DNA from: Mycteria americana
Taxonomy: Eukaryota > Chordata > Aves > Ciconiiformes > Ciconiidae
Reading direction: 5' to 3'
DNA length: 64,000 nt
NCBI RefSeq assembly: GCF_035582795.1
Contig: NC_134365.1
Location: 137,543,077-137,607,076, forward strand
Each line of letters starts with the position of its first letter. The stretch's first letter is position 1. Shown here piece after piece: positions 1 to 11,914 of this stretch. The position numbers and the translations under genes are program-made. Under the pieces are notes generated by a model. That model was not told where the DNA came from and made no database searches. It was given only the letters and a program-made list of their open reading frames with translations.

Positions 1-1970
1 TTCTATTTGTTTATTTAGATGTATTATTATAGAACGGTTTCTGGGAACAGACCGTGCTTTCACTCAAATATTTATTTTGCAGAGCTTAGACCCTGTCAAT
101 AACTCTGCTTATCTGCTTTTTTCAAAGCAAGAGCTCTGGGCATTCCCGGGCCTCTTGGCTGTTCCCACTTTTAAGTAAAATTTTTCTTTGATAAGCCAAG
201 AGCTTTAACATTCTATTAAACTTTATTGAGGTGTCCTGTTGGGAAATATAACTTTATTCCCACCCAAATCCACTTGAAGGTCCCTGGTCAGTAATGGTGC
301 ATGTCCCACTAGGCTCAGTTCCCTGAGGATCTGCATGGAGTGGGTCTCAGACATCTTGCAGAGCCTGAATTAGTGACCTTGCTGGAATACCAGTCGGTGC
401 AGGAGAGCACTGGGGAGCAGGGCCCCTGGGCCAGCCTCGGAGAGCTGGATGAGCACCTGAGGTGGAGTGATGTGACCATATGGGGGAAGCCCAGATGGCA
501 TTTTTGCTGGAGTTGGACAACATGACAGCTGTGACCATGACCAGAGCTGGCCTTAGCCCCACAGCTGCAAGCACAGACATACTCAGATAGGGCAGTGTGA
601 TTCCTGCACTGGCATTTCTCTCCTAGGGCCCTGCTTTTGACCAGAGGTGTGCTGAGGCTGGAGGCTGGAAGGTGGTCCCTCTTTGCCTAGCCAATACTCG
701 TCTTTAAAGCTGAGAAGGGCTGTCAGAAAGTCAGAGCCTGACATTTCAGCCTGTGCCACAGCTAATTTTGCTCCATTTCCTCCCGGCCAGTGGGAGTCAA
801 CAGGCCTCCACAGCAGGTGACAACCCCGTATATGTGCTGGAGGCACAGGCATGCAAGTATGTGGTACAGGAACAGCAACGTGTTTTATTCAGTATGAAGT
901 ACTTTGCTGCTGAGATATTGATGTGCTCAGGTCACTGCCTGCCTCGTTCCTTCCTAACTCAATGCTTTCTCTCCTTCCACAGCCAGTGAATTGTGAAAGT
1001 AGCAGAAAAGCAAGCCGAGTACGCACAACAGTTGTGTCTCATCCCAGCCTGACCCTGCCTAGCCAAGACCGTGGGCACATTTCAGCAGGATAGGTGGGAA
1101 CAACTCATGTCATCCCTTCTACAGTTGCTCTTCTGCACCGTTCTGCTTTTCTTTCTTCCCCCTTGTCTATCTTACCCAACTTCTGCCCTCTGTGGTGATC
1201 TGTCTCAGTATGCCTATCCACATCATTGACTTCCACTAGTGCCATGTTAAATCTACCTCCCACAACAGATCAGATTTGACAGGGGCTTGGCTAAAATGCA
1301 GAGTAGAAAAAAGGCATTGCTACTCAATGCATTTTCTGAGCATGTGTTTCAGAATTGTCATGTCAGTTTATGGATCTGGAGACTGGAGGAAGAGGCTACC
1401 ATGAATGGTGAGCATTCTCATCATTTATATTGACCCGATCATCTGGTCTAGTATATGATTTCCATAACAATCATTTTTCTTCCATCCTCTTCTTAGAAGG
1501 AGCCATCTCATTTCTTCAGGTCAATGGTAGCGAGTCTCCCAATAAACATGAAAAAAGAGTAGGTGGAGAATTACACACCATTGAGCCTAAGAAATTATTT
1601 GAATCAAATGATGAAGTATTTAGAAAGTACCTGAAAGATAAAGAAAGAGTTAAGGAGGAAGTGAGGATTTGTAAGGAACAAATTGTATAAAAATAATCTA
1701 ATTTTCCTCTGCAGCGGAAAAGCAGATGTGGAACTAATCTATAGAACTTCACTTTGGGAACTCTTTTGATTTGATCTTGCACGACATTCTTATAAACCAG
1801 CAAAAGAAATACAGTCTGGATGAAATCACTAGATGGTGTATACAAAACATGTTCTTTATCTATACTCAGAACTAGTTCAATGGCAAAATATAAAGATGCA
1901 GCAAGGGCTCTTCCAGAGGTCTTTCTGCTCTGATTCTGCTCAGTTATTGCATCAGTGATCCTGCTCATAC
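1..1970. other. Intergenic sequence, no gene supported
   Basis: AT-rich and GC-mixed sequence with only short incidental frames. Nothing recognised before the old CR1 core at 1971. Confidence 0.6.
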
Positions 1971-2175
1971 ACTTACAGATGACACAAAGCTGGGTTGGAA
2001 AACCGGTTTGGGGTTCAAAGTTATCTTGACAAAGGAGAGAGCGGGCATGAAAACCAAGGGCAACTGCAAGGGAATGCTCTAAGAGATGAGCACTCAACTG
2101 CATGGGCACAGTGTATTTAACAAGTAGTCGGGTTGCTGTTTTCGGAGAAGGATCTGTGGGATCATAATGGATCAC
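1516..2175 (-). other. Long open frame antisense to old CR1 (219 codons), probably not a gene
   Basis: An uninterrupted 219-codon frame with no recognisable domain. Its upstream end is exactly antisense to the CR1 RT core at 1977-1995, and on that ground I think it is incidental. No promoter or splice evidence was seen. Confidence 0.2.
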
Positions 2176-2345
2176 AACAATGTTGTACTGTTATGAAAAA
2201 GGCAAACATTGTACCATGATATATAAACACACGTGGAGTTGGCAAAACACCTAATATATCAGGAAGGCCTGAGAGAGAATATCTTGTCCAGTTTTGGGCA
2301 CTTTGGTTCAATGAAGATGGAGGCCAGTTGGGGAGTGTCAAAAGA
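1971..2345 (+). repeat. Old CR1 LINE fragment (RT domain)
   Basis: The phrase CAGATGACACAAAGCTGGG at 1977-1995 is the CR1 RT catalytic core (ADDTKLG). About 315 bases on, TTGTCCAGTTTTGGGCAC (2284-2301) matches the CR1 VQFWA block, in the expected order and roughly the expected spacing. The intervening sequence is heavily decayed and out of frame. Confidence 0.5.
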
Positions 2346-5300
2346 AGAGCCACGTGCGTGCATCCATAATGTTGAACTCTTTTACCTTCTAAAATTGGCT
2401 GTAGGCAGACAGCTCCTTGGCCTGTGCTAACTCATCAGGTATGCCCTGCAGCTCTCCAGGAGAGTGCTAGCTGACCCAGGCCAAGCTGGGCCAGCAACTG
2501 GTTGTCATGACCTAAAGGTTACCCGGCCTGTGGGTATATAGAGATCATGACTGTGGGTTTGCAGGATTCTTTAATACACAAGGACACAGAAGCTTTATCC
2601 TCTAAATTTCTCTACTTTATTATAGATCACCACAAATGCCACGCAAAATCACCACTACCAAGTATAAATATTATTAATAAAGTGAATAGATATATATCAA
2701 GCTATTACAAATTACTATCCGCAATCAATAATATAGTATCTACCAATAGTATAGCAACAATCAATTCTATAGCACCAATCAATATTATAGCAACCAATAA
2801 CCAACAACCAGTAACAGCAACAACTAAGTAGGTGTATATACTATCACAGGTTACTACAAACTTATCGTTAGTGAAGCAAGCTTATCAACAATGTAGCAGC
2901 AGATATACTTATGACAGATTACTTATATAGATGTATAATACCGGTGTCAAGTAAATTAGATTTCAGAAGGGGCCAAACCATCCCAGAGGTGGGAGGACAA
3001 ACCAAACCGACCCCAAAAGTGGGCCCAAAGGGTGACCAATAAGGTAACAGAGAGAGTCTCACTTCAAAGATGATCCACATCACAGAGCCTGGAGTCAGTC
3101 AGCTGTGTCCCTGGTGAGAGTCCAACATCTTGTAGAAAGTTCATGTGGAGAATTCAACCTGTTTAAGAAAGGAAAAGTATGTGCAGCACGCATTGTTCTC
3201 AGAGAGAGGGGCTCCATTTTGGATAAAAATTAAGTCCTTTTCATACCATAGAGACATAAGAGGGTGTAGACATCATCACTTCAAGCAGCCAATAGACACA
3301 TGTAACAGACAATAGATGATGATGATGTTTTCTGTTTTTTCAGAGCAATTTTTGTTTTTCCAGACTCTTTTCCACCTTTTCAAATGGTCAGTTGCCACTA
3401 GAGGCCCTTGGTTTTGCACTTATCAGTGGTATCTCAGGATGTGTCTTGTTTCTAGGTACCCCGGGTGTACTTCAAAGAAGCCAGCTGCTCTTTTCAAGGG
3501 GGTTTCTGGTTCACAGGCCTGGTCCCCAGGCTCACAGCTCCCAGGCTGGCAGGCATTTTCTCTGTCAATATATTTCAGCAGACATTTTATCTGTTCAGTA
3601 ATTTTTCCCTTCTAACCAGTTTGCCTTTATGGCTGCTCACATCACTGGTCTAACACCTACTGCCCAGAAATACTCTCTGATGTTGTTTGAATTATAAAAA
3701 TAGACAAACCCTATGATTTTATGGCCTTCATCCTGGTCTGAAATGCCTGGCATCACCGTATGAAAGAGAGCTTTTGTCCATGCACGCTGGTCAGACTCTT
3801 TGAAAGAAATGCCTCTAGTAATAGTTTTGGGGCATGATCCTTAGTGTTGTCTTTCACCTTCAGAAGAATCTGTGGATTTCATCCATTTGGTCTGAAATCA
3901 GTAAGAGTCTGAGCCTCACTGGTGTATAGAGCAACACACACATCCACACTTTGTGGAGAGGTCTTAAATCATCTCCAGAGTCAAGTCTTGTGGAGAACTT
4001 GGACCAAGAAGACTAAGACTTCGTATTGAAACATCTACTATGCATTGTGGATGCCAACAATAGGCCTTCGAGCCATATCTGAGTATAATGATTTCTTTGG
4101 TATTTTTTCTTCTGAGTGAGTTGTCCTGTATTATATTGACTCAGTAGTTCAAAAGGCAGCTCTTTAAATTGATTTAGAGTCTATCACAGGAGAAGAGAGA
4201 GCTCTCCAGCTATTTGTAGGGCAAAATGCTGCCTCAGTGGAATGTATACAGTGAGGCTACCCTTGCTGCTGTGGGCTCTTTGCTTCAGGATCCAGGTGAG
4301 AAAAGGCTGGCTCCCCATGAAGTGCCCGCTTTCAGAAAGCTCAGAGAGGGTGATCTAGGAGAGAGGGGGAATCTGTCCCATTAATGTGCCAAGCAGCTTT
4401 CAAATAATTATGTGACATGGAGATGCTGTTTTTTGAGGAGCACCTGTATGGGTCTCTTCCTTGACTACCACTCTTGTAAGTGAGAAGATTTTTAATCTGA
4501 ATGAGGTTGCTCTTCTGCTATCTCCCCAAGGAGACCTTGTATGACACTTGGGTCTTTTCTTCTTGTGTTGCCCAGGGAAGGTACTTGGAACTAGTTTTGC
4601 CCTTGTCCCACAGAGAGACATATAGACCCTAAGAGGTGGCTGGCACGTGCTTTGGTCAAGATGGCCTGAGCTTTGCATCTCTGCTCCTGGGATGCTTTGG
4701 AAAATCTGGTCTAGGCCTCCAGGATCCCACAAGAGAGACCCACCCTGGAAACACAATGGAGAAAAGCCACAGGACATGCTGGGAGAGTTTGACCACAGCA
4801 TCTTCAGCAAGAGTCTCGGCTAATCCTGTCTCCTTTCCCTGATTTGGGCTGGTAAAAGAGATTTAGGGAAGTGGTATAAAAATAGTGCATGTGTGAAGAG
4901 ATACTTCCTGAGCCAGAGATAATACCAAGACTGCTTAGTAGTCTTAGATGGGCTTTCTCCCTACTAACTAATCTAATCAGTTTCTGAACCAATCTAAACT
5001 TCAAGCAGCCACAAGATCATGTGATGATTAATCCATGGACAAATTATTCACTTTATAATCCCCACCACCATCTCCTTTAAAGTTTTAAACATGCTACCTG
5101 AGAATTTAATCAGTTGACCTTTACATATTTTGTTGTGAGAAAGAGTTCCTATTCACTCCTACATGCCATTCATGACTGTGTACACATGAATGTACACAGG
5201 CTCCTCTCTGAGCCCTTTCTTTTAAAGATTAAAACATTTTGAGCTCTGTAATGTTTCCTTATATGAAAGTTATTCCATACCTTTGACTGCTCTTGCCTTT

Positions 5301-5429
5301 CTCTCTGTATTTTCTACTTCTGTCCTCTTGGAGGAAGAATCAGAACAGCATGAAACATTCACAATACAAGCATGCTTTACATGCATACATGCAGAGGATT
5401 ATTATTCTGTTTGTTCTCTGTTCTTTTCT
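2346..5429. other. Intergenic sequence, no gene supported
   Basis: Contains the degenerate tandem repeat at 2729-2825 and a GAT run near 3315. The stretch 2380-3300 (TATATAG near 2534, A/C-rich direct repeats, GGGCCCAAAGGGTGACC) has an LTR-like feel, but I could not find paired ends. No exon was recognised. Confidence 0.5.
2729..2825 (+). repeat. Degenerate 18-20 bp tandem repeat
   Basis: Repeating units of the type CAATCAAT(A/T)(T/C)TATAGCAAC occur about four to five times with several changes, in an AT-rich stretch without a gene. Confidence 0.55.
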
Positions 5430-6260
5430 TAAGAATTCTTAATGTCTTATTTACTTTTTTGATGGATCCTGAGCATGGCATTGAGATTTTAATGGGGTTG
5501 TCAACAGTAACTCGAAGATCTTCTTTCCTGCGTGCTGATAGCTAATTTAGAGCCCATCGCTGTTATGCATGGTTAAGAATGGTTTTATCTATGTGCAATA
5601 CTTTGTATTTATCAGCATCTCATCTGCCATTTTTTTTCCCAGTCACTCAGTATGGTGAGCCATCTGCAACTCTTCACAGTTGAATTCCATTTTATTGCCT
5701 TAAATAATAGAGTATCATCAAGAAATTTCATTACTTCATTTTTCCAGATGACTTATGAACATGTGGGATAACATGAGTTCCAGCACAGATCCTTTCAAAG
5801 AGCTACAAAGCACAAAGGCTGTCTGTTAACTCAATGCTTTAAGGACATGCAATGACAAAAAAGAAATTTCTTAATAGGTGAGCAGTAGATGGTCTCTCTG
5901 CCTTTCCCAGTGATTTTTTTTGGCCGTTAGTGGTTCTGTGGGGACTTACATGGAAAAATATCTACAGAGGATATCACTAAATGTTTCTATAGATTCTGCC
6001 TTTTACTTCTTTGACTACTGCATTGGAGCTGCTTTTGCATAATAATCTGCTCTGCTCTGTATCAGAGCAAGATCTCGTTTACCACTCAATGGGTGCAATT
6101 AGTCCTTCATGCCATATTGTACTTAGGCTTCTCGTAATCTGATCCAGAGATATATTTTTCATTTTCATCCCATACTCTCCACCTGTAATGTCACAGAATG
6201 AGAAGTCTCTAAGTCATGCCTTCCATAGTGTTTTCAAATAGGTATTGCAAAATCAGTTGT
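5430..6260 (-). repeat. Ancient CR1-type LINE fragment (minus strand)
   Basis: From about 5430 the plus strand reads as the antisense of the CR1 RT region: the GTGCAATACTTTGTATTTATC block, CCCAGTCACTCAGTATGGTGAG, then AGTATCATCAAGAAATTTC and CCAGATGACTTATGAACATG with CCAGCACAGATCC. On the minus strand the order gives GSVLGP-like, KFADDT-like and KCKVLHL-like blocks. It is highly diverged, consistent with an insertion shared widely among sauropsids. The low-coordinate boundary and the extent past 5830 are uncertain. Confidence 0.55.
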
Positions 6261-8259
6261 GCTTTCACATCCTATCTTTTGTTTGCTCCACTAACTCCAT
6301 AGCACAGGGGATGGAGAATTTCTCCATCCCCACCACTGCCCTTTCTCCCAAATATAGTAAAGGGCTGCATAATAAAGAACTTTTCAGAAAGGACCTGTTG
6401 ATGGCCTCTTAAACAGCTAATTTGTAGTCAGCAGCTTTTCCCCTTTCCCAAGCCTCTTGCATTGTATACAGTAGCTTTTTATTTAATCAGGGGGTCTGGT
6501 GTACTGTCAACCATATCTCAGTCTTAATGTTTGCTTTGAGACATACACATATGCAGTTCCTTTCTTTTCAACAGCATTTGAGGCCAGGTTTCAGCAATTA
6601 CATTTTTTTCCCAGGCACAATGCCATGGCAGTATACAGTCCCAGTTGCACCATCAAGAAGTGACATGCTTCATTAGGCCTCTGAGAGCCTCCCAGCACAG
6701 AGAAGAGGATGCTCTCAGTGGGAGTACCTAGCCACAAGAGCATTAATTTCTCACTCTCCTTGGGATAGCTGGAGGAGGATGATATTCATAGTTTTCTTCC
6801 TCCTCTCTCTTCTTCTTGGTCTGTGATATTTACAGATCAGGAATGACTGTACATTTATAAAGATGCTTGCCTGCAGGACTTCCCCCACCCCATTAGATGG
6901 TGCAGGAAAAAAGGTCACATTGGGCTACAAGAAGCAGCACAGTTCTGTACCCTGTCATCATCACTGCTCTCCAGCTATTACTGGTGCCTGTGCACACAGA
7001 GGGGCAACCAGGATGCAACAGTGGGCTGCTCCCTCCTGGGGATACAAAGGGAGCGGTGGCCACTGGAGACAATGAGGATCACTGCATGGTCTCCAAGGTC
7101 CGCTTGCTACCAATGGAGCTCTGCCATGGACACCGCACTGTGTCGAGCCTGTGCTTTGTCTGACTCCCTCTGTGAAACTTCGGGAATTCACTTCATCTAT
7201 CATCATTATTTACCCACCAAAATCTTCATATTCAGTACTTGAGTCACTCAGGGAAGATGGAGTACGCATCCCTTTCCATAGAGCAGATACACTTGGGCTC
7301 ATGTCAGGAAGGAAGGTATTAAACTGAGTGGTGGCTTGGATGGAAAAGAAAGAGGAAGGCAGCTAAGCTAACGTGTTGTGTTTCCTTGGGATAAGAAATC
7401 TGCTGAAGGCACTCATAGTGGATGGATCCCACTCCCTGACAAACCAGAGCCAGCATGAGGCTCCCGAAGGGATTTGGCGAGGGGCTTGCTGTTCCTCATG
7501 TTTGGTGTGGTGAGATAAGCCCTGTTCCTCAGCACACAGCCATCTCCCTCTTTTCCCTGCAAGGAGGGGAGTGAGATGGTGTTGTAAAGTGGTGTGGGAT
7601 GAAGTGTGGATCCAAAAGAAACCCTACACTGAGTGGGGCTGTCCAGGGAGTAAATCACAAGGGGGGATTTACTGCTGGATACAGAAAAGAGCAGTTCAGG
7701 AAGGGGTCTGACAAAATCTCTGTATTTAGCCACCGGAGGCAGCACTGGCTCACGCCCATGATAGAGGAGAAGCCACTCAGACCCCTTCATGCATCCCTCT
7801 GAAGTTTACCCTGTTTTCTAGACTTCTCAGTTGAGCCAGTCACTGTGACAGAGAATAGCAGTTGAAAATCTTTAATCATGATAGTTAATGATGTGACTTG
7901 TAACATGATTACTGCATGAACAAAAAAAGTCTACTACAAATTTTTGCCCCACTGCAGATGTGTGGGACTGCCCCAGCAATACTATGCTAATTGAAACTTG
8001 TGGGTCCTATCTTGTAGTAGGGAAATATAAAAGCAGCTAAAATAGTTTATATTTGGTGGTTTTGCCTATATAGAGAGAATGGGGTAAATGCTACATAGGC
8101 AAAATGGAAGTGAGGAAGCTTCATTTACCACTCCTAAACCCTATCACTGAGCCAATCAGTTATTTGCAGACAGCAAACTGCTTTAGTAGGACTTTACCCC
8201 TTGACGCTTCCCCATGCCCAGCCTCCTGAGTACTCAGCACAGTTCACCTCTAGCTCCTG
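6261..8259. other. Intergenic sequence, no gene supported; 5' flank of ERV
   Basis: No gene recognised. The last few hundred bases (7850-8260) would be the place for the ERV's 5' LTR and primer binding site, but I see no sequence matching the 3' RU5-like end at 13300-13516. Confidence 0.5.
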
Positions 8260-8274
8260 TGACGGGTGCGCAGG

Positions 8275-9902
8275 ATGGCAACTAGTGTCACTGAGTACTT
8301 ACGGAAGCATGGAATAAGCCCTACTCCCCAGTTCTCAGAAGAATGGGCTCGTAATAATTGGCACGATTGGGAAGCTGTGGAAGAACAGCTAAAGGTGGCC
8401 AGGGGGCATATAAAGGATGGAAAAGGGAAAGGAATTATTTGCAAAATGCTAGGTACCTCTTTAGAAGCTGCTTATCAGGATAGGAAGAATAACAATTAAA
8501 AGGAGCAGTACCTAAAGGAAGAAATAGAAGGCAGAAAGGCAGCTGAATTAATAGTGTCTTTGAAAATTGAGCAGCTGCAGAAACAGTTACAGGAAGAAAA
8601 GGAGAAAAAAACAAAAGTTGGAAGAAAAGGTCGAAATGATGCTTATGCGGGCTCCCCATCCTCCTGACATTGTACAGATAAGGAAATTAATTGTATCTCC
8701 TGAAGAATGGGATGGGAACATATGGGGTGACCCTGATGATAGCAAGCTGAGGGAGGATGATTCTTTGTTTCCCTCAAATCCCACTGAATATGAAGCCAGA
8801 CCCATCATTAAAAGAGAACAGTCTGAAGGACCTCGGGGTGGTGCTCCATGATACACTGTGTGAATCACTCCCTGGGATCCATTACAATTAGCAAATTTAT
8901 AAGAAAAATACGGCAGAAAGCCAGGTGAAACTGAAACAGAGTATTTGTGGCAAGTCTGCCTAAGTGGCGGTGACAGAATAATGCTGAGTGGAGATGAAGC
9001 AAATGGCTTTTGTGGTGTGGGATTTCTCTTAAACTTAGGACCTGAAAAATGGATCCCATTCTATCACCAGCAAGATAGCTTATTGGGCTGGGGGAGTAGA
9101 TGCTATGGAGCGAGGTGAACCCTCCATAATCCCCATAAGATCTCTTAACGGGCTCTCTACAGCCATCACAAAAGCAGCCTACATACAAGCCATGCATAAA
9201 TGAGAATCCAATGCTATCCCAATCTCTGCTACGATTGATTATGCAATGCTAAAACCACTATTTAGAGGAGCCCCGACAGTTCTTAAACCCTACTTAATTG
9301 CAAAATGGGATGAAATTAAAAGAGACACAGAACACAATGAGGGATTAGGTGATAATGATCCCCACAACCAACTCCCTACCTGGGCAGAATTAATGCACGA
9401 CGTTGTAAACCATGCCTATGAAATGGGGTGGGACAATCTGTTAGATTAAAAATCGGACCCAAGGCCCTGAATAGGAGATCACCGAGTGCGACCAGTAAAC
9501 CAAGTGGGACCAGTAAACCGAGTGCGACCAGTAAACCAAGTGGGACCAGTAAACCGAGTGCGACCAGTAAACCAAGTGCGACCAGTAAAACAAACAGCCC
9601 CACAGGGAACAGGAACTAGGCCAAAAGAAAATAAGCCTAAGGACCCACGAGCAGAGTCCTGGGAGTGGAGAAATGAACCGTGGAGGAAAGCATTGGCACT
9701 AGGCATTCCCAGAGCTGCGATTCAGAGACAGCCTACCGGCATTAACCTGAGTCTAATTCAAGCGTTCCAGAAACGCAACGATGGTGAAAGGAGAGAGCGT
9801 ACTCCAAATACTGCAGTGCCATCACCAGCTCCAAGAAAGAGCGATAACCTTTTCCTCCCCCTTAGGGGTGAATTGCAAAGCATAAGGCCAAAAAACAAGT
9901 AA
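8275..9902 (+). pseudogene. ERV gag pseudogene
   Basis: This would encode the structural polyprotein of the retroelement. The ATG at 8275 opens a frame that stops at 8497-8499. Beyond that stop the same frame is charged and heptad-like (Lys, Glu, Gln and Leu rich, 8500-8620), suggesting a coiled coil. The reading then moves to another frame (8567-8851, containing a PEEWDG segment), then to a capsid-like stretch (about 8930-9090, containing YLWQVCLSGGD), then to 9246-9449 and finally to 9486-9902, which begins with the hexapeptide repeat and ends basic and Pro-rich. There are therefore at least three frame changes and several stops. No CCHC zinc knuckle was seen. Capsid assignment rests on position and on the resemblance of the YLW...SGGD block to avian retroelement gag proteins, which is from memory. 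Confidence 0.65.
9481..9589 (+). repeat. 18-bp tandem repeat in gag C-terminal region
   Basis: Five full units (9491, 9509, 9527, 9545, 9563) plus partial ends of an 18-base motif ACCAGTAAACC(A/G)AGTG(G/C)G. Two variants alternate, giving a 36-bp higher-order period over the first four units. In the downstream open frame each unit encodes six residues of the form (R/G)PVN(Q/R)V. Confidence 0.92.
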
Positions 9903-10250
9903 TGCCAGGAAGGCAACTGGGCCTGCCTGTCCGGCAAGTGGAATCTTATCAGTGGATAAATAATAGTGACCCATATATTTTGATTCCAGTTGGTCTTCGA
10001 TGACAATTGGTAAAATTCCCAATAGATACGGGAGCACAAATTTCAATATTAACACAACAGGATGCTGAGATGCTAGGTGTACAACCTGAACAGCAAAGAG
10101 TTAAAATTACTGGAGTGAACGGAACAAGTGCACTATATGCCAAACTGCAAAAGTTAATTTATGGCTCCGGGGTGACAAGCGCATGTTGTCTACTTGATTC
10201 GCAGTTAAAGATCACACTGAAAATATTTTGGGTTTCGATGTTTTGAACGG
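9903..10250 (+). pseudogene. ERV protease pseudogene
   Basis: The retroviral aspartic protease core is visible as FPIDTGAQIS, with the catalytic Asp-Thr-Gly-Ala encoded at 10025-10036. A hydrophobic and glycine-bearing continuation follows to about 10165. A stop lies just upstream of the core (near 9999-10005) and the frame ends at 10246, after which a different frame continues the pro-pol sequence (GFDVLNGRTWCLPDG). This enzyme would cleave Gag-Pol as a dimer during maturation; here it is broken and cannot be made from one frame. Confidence 0.75.
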
Positions 10251-10620
10251 CCGAACCTGGTGCCTGCCGGACGGCACTGTGTGGTCCTTTGGTTCAAATG
10301 TCATCCCTAACCCTGATAGAAATGGGGAGGCTACAGTGTGTGTACTCCACACAGCCCCTGCACACCCTGATTCAAAGATTACTGATGTACTGCAATACCT
10401 GGTTTCTGCTGTGGCACAAAATGGAATTTCTGAGATAACAGCAGACTTGGAAAAATGGCACATTATTTCCAGAAGCCATACAATTGACCAGTCTGGCCAG
10501 TCTGAAAACCGGATGGGAGATGGCATCTAACAATTGATTAACAGTGCTTAAATGCCAATGCAGCTCCACTAATGGCTGCAGTACCCAATATTACAATTTT
10601 AACAGCCACGCTACAAGGAA
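10228..10620 (+). pseudogene. ERV pol stub: protease tail and first block of reverse transcriptase
   Basis: An open frame from 10228 to 10530 covers the protease-RT linker. In a second frame, 10487-10620 shows the N-terminal RT signature: P-V-W-P-V, a stop, then KPDGRW and LTID, another stop, then LNANAAPL and an AVPNI block. These match the fingers region of retroviral RT. The catalytic YxDD motif, RNase H and integrase are missing because the sequence runs on into env at about 10612-10620. The stub cannot encode an active polymerase. Confidence 0.7.
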
Positions 10621-11914
10621 CGCTACCTTCCAGGAACAATACCGGGAATGATAGCAGCACACGTCCCCTGGAGACTGGGTCAACCGTTGGAGGTTTGCTT
10701 ACCCTTCTTGCAGGAGCAATCATTGTCAGCATGGACCAAATTTGGCTTATACGCCAACAAGCCCAACGCACAGGGTGGAGACCCTCATTTCCTTTATTCA
10801 TGCTAATCAATATGGTAACTATAGTACATTCTCCACCATACATGTACATGTTTCTCAGTTGTGGGTGCAATCTACTGTAACAGCAATTATAAGGGAAGGC
10901 AATGAGGGGACCTTGCCCACTGAGATTCAAAAGGTAATTTGGGATAACACGACTCAATTTGAAAAGGATTTCCAATCTTGGTGGTATCTAGTTAATTTCA
11001 CTTATGACCCTACTGACAGTAAAGCCACAACTTTTGTTTTGACAGCACGCAATGCTTCAGCATACACCATATACCTAATCATTGCACTGGGATTAAATCA
11101 CCGTGGAACTGTACACTATCTGTTAGAACATAGAGTATGGGCCCAACCAAATGGGAACAAACGGCAAACTATTGATGTTGATGTATGTGTTGTATGGGAA
11201 CAACAAGGATTTATTTGTGGAAGTAACACCATTAAGGCCCAAGACATTTGTCTTGACACTGAGCAAAATGTTTGTCATTTTGAAATACATCCTGATGAAA
11301 CCCCTGAGACTGTACTTGTATATGTTGGAAATGGATGCATTTGTATGAGAACCCTTTGTGATTCTATATAGACAACACCACCATAGATATATATAATCAC
11401 TCAAATATCTGTATTTGTAATTTTACCAAAATTATGGGATGCAACTGTAACTATTCAGCTCCTGTCACAACCTATCAACTGCTACAATCTAACTATACAT
11501 TGCATCAAGATTTATTACCTACCCCTATTGGAATGAATCTCACATTGGTGAGAAAACTGTTGCAATATGATGACCTGACTCAATTGCTAAAACAGATCTG
11601 AAACAAGAAACAAAGAACCCTGATTACTGTCTGTCATGATGCAGAGAAGATACACCGTGTCCTAGAAAGAGTGAAAAAAGACAGAGGACATCACTGGTGG
11701 GAAACGCTTTTTGGATGGTCACCACCAACAACTGGAATTTTGAATTTGATGCTGCATCCAATTGTAGTTTTTTTAGCTTAAACCTTATTATGTTTATTGC
11801 TTATAATCATTCTGTATATCAAAGTTCGGCAAAAAATGAAACAAATTACATCAACCCAGCACATAAAATTTATACAATCAAGTGATTCTGTATGTAAAAT
11901 GGTACATAAGTAAC
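10612..11914 (+). pseudogene. ERV env pseudogene
   Basis: This is an envelope glycoprotein remnant. A hydrophobic leader-like stretch (about 10690-10730) sits in one frame. The surface subunit continues in another, open from 10742 to 11371 (209 codons), with at least four Asn-X-Ser/Thr sequons and a Cys-rich end (pairs such as CIC). The transmembrane part is in a third frame from about 11368 to 11914, with stops near 11599 and 11780. It has a WWETLFGW membrane-proximal block, a hydrophobic anchor (about 11750-11830) and a short basic tail. No furin-type site or immunosuppressive-domain motif was convincing. The surface segment staying open while its neighbours are broken is notable but may be chance. 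Confidence 0.65.

Noticed and set aside
7850..8260. 5' LTR of the ERV
   Set aside because: No match to the 3' RU5-like sequence and no convincing primer binding site.
9376..9706. Minus-strand frames with Leu/Gly/Val or Phe/Thr/Gly repeats
   Set aside because: Antisense readings of the 18-bp gag repeat.
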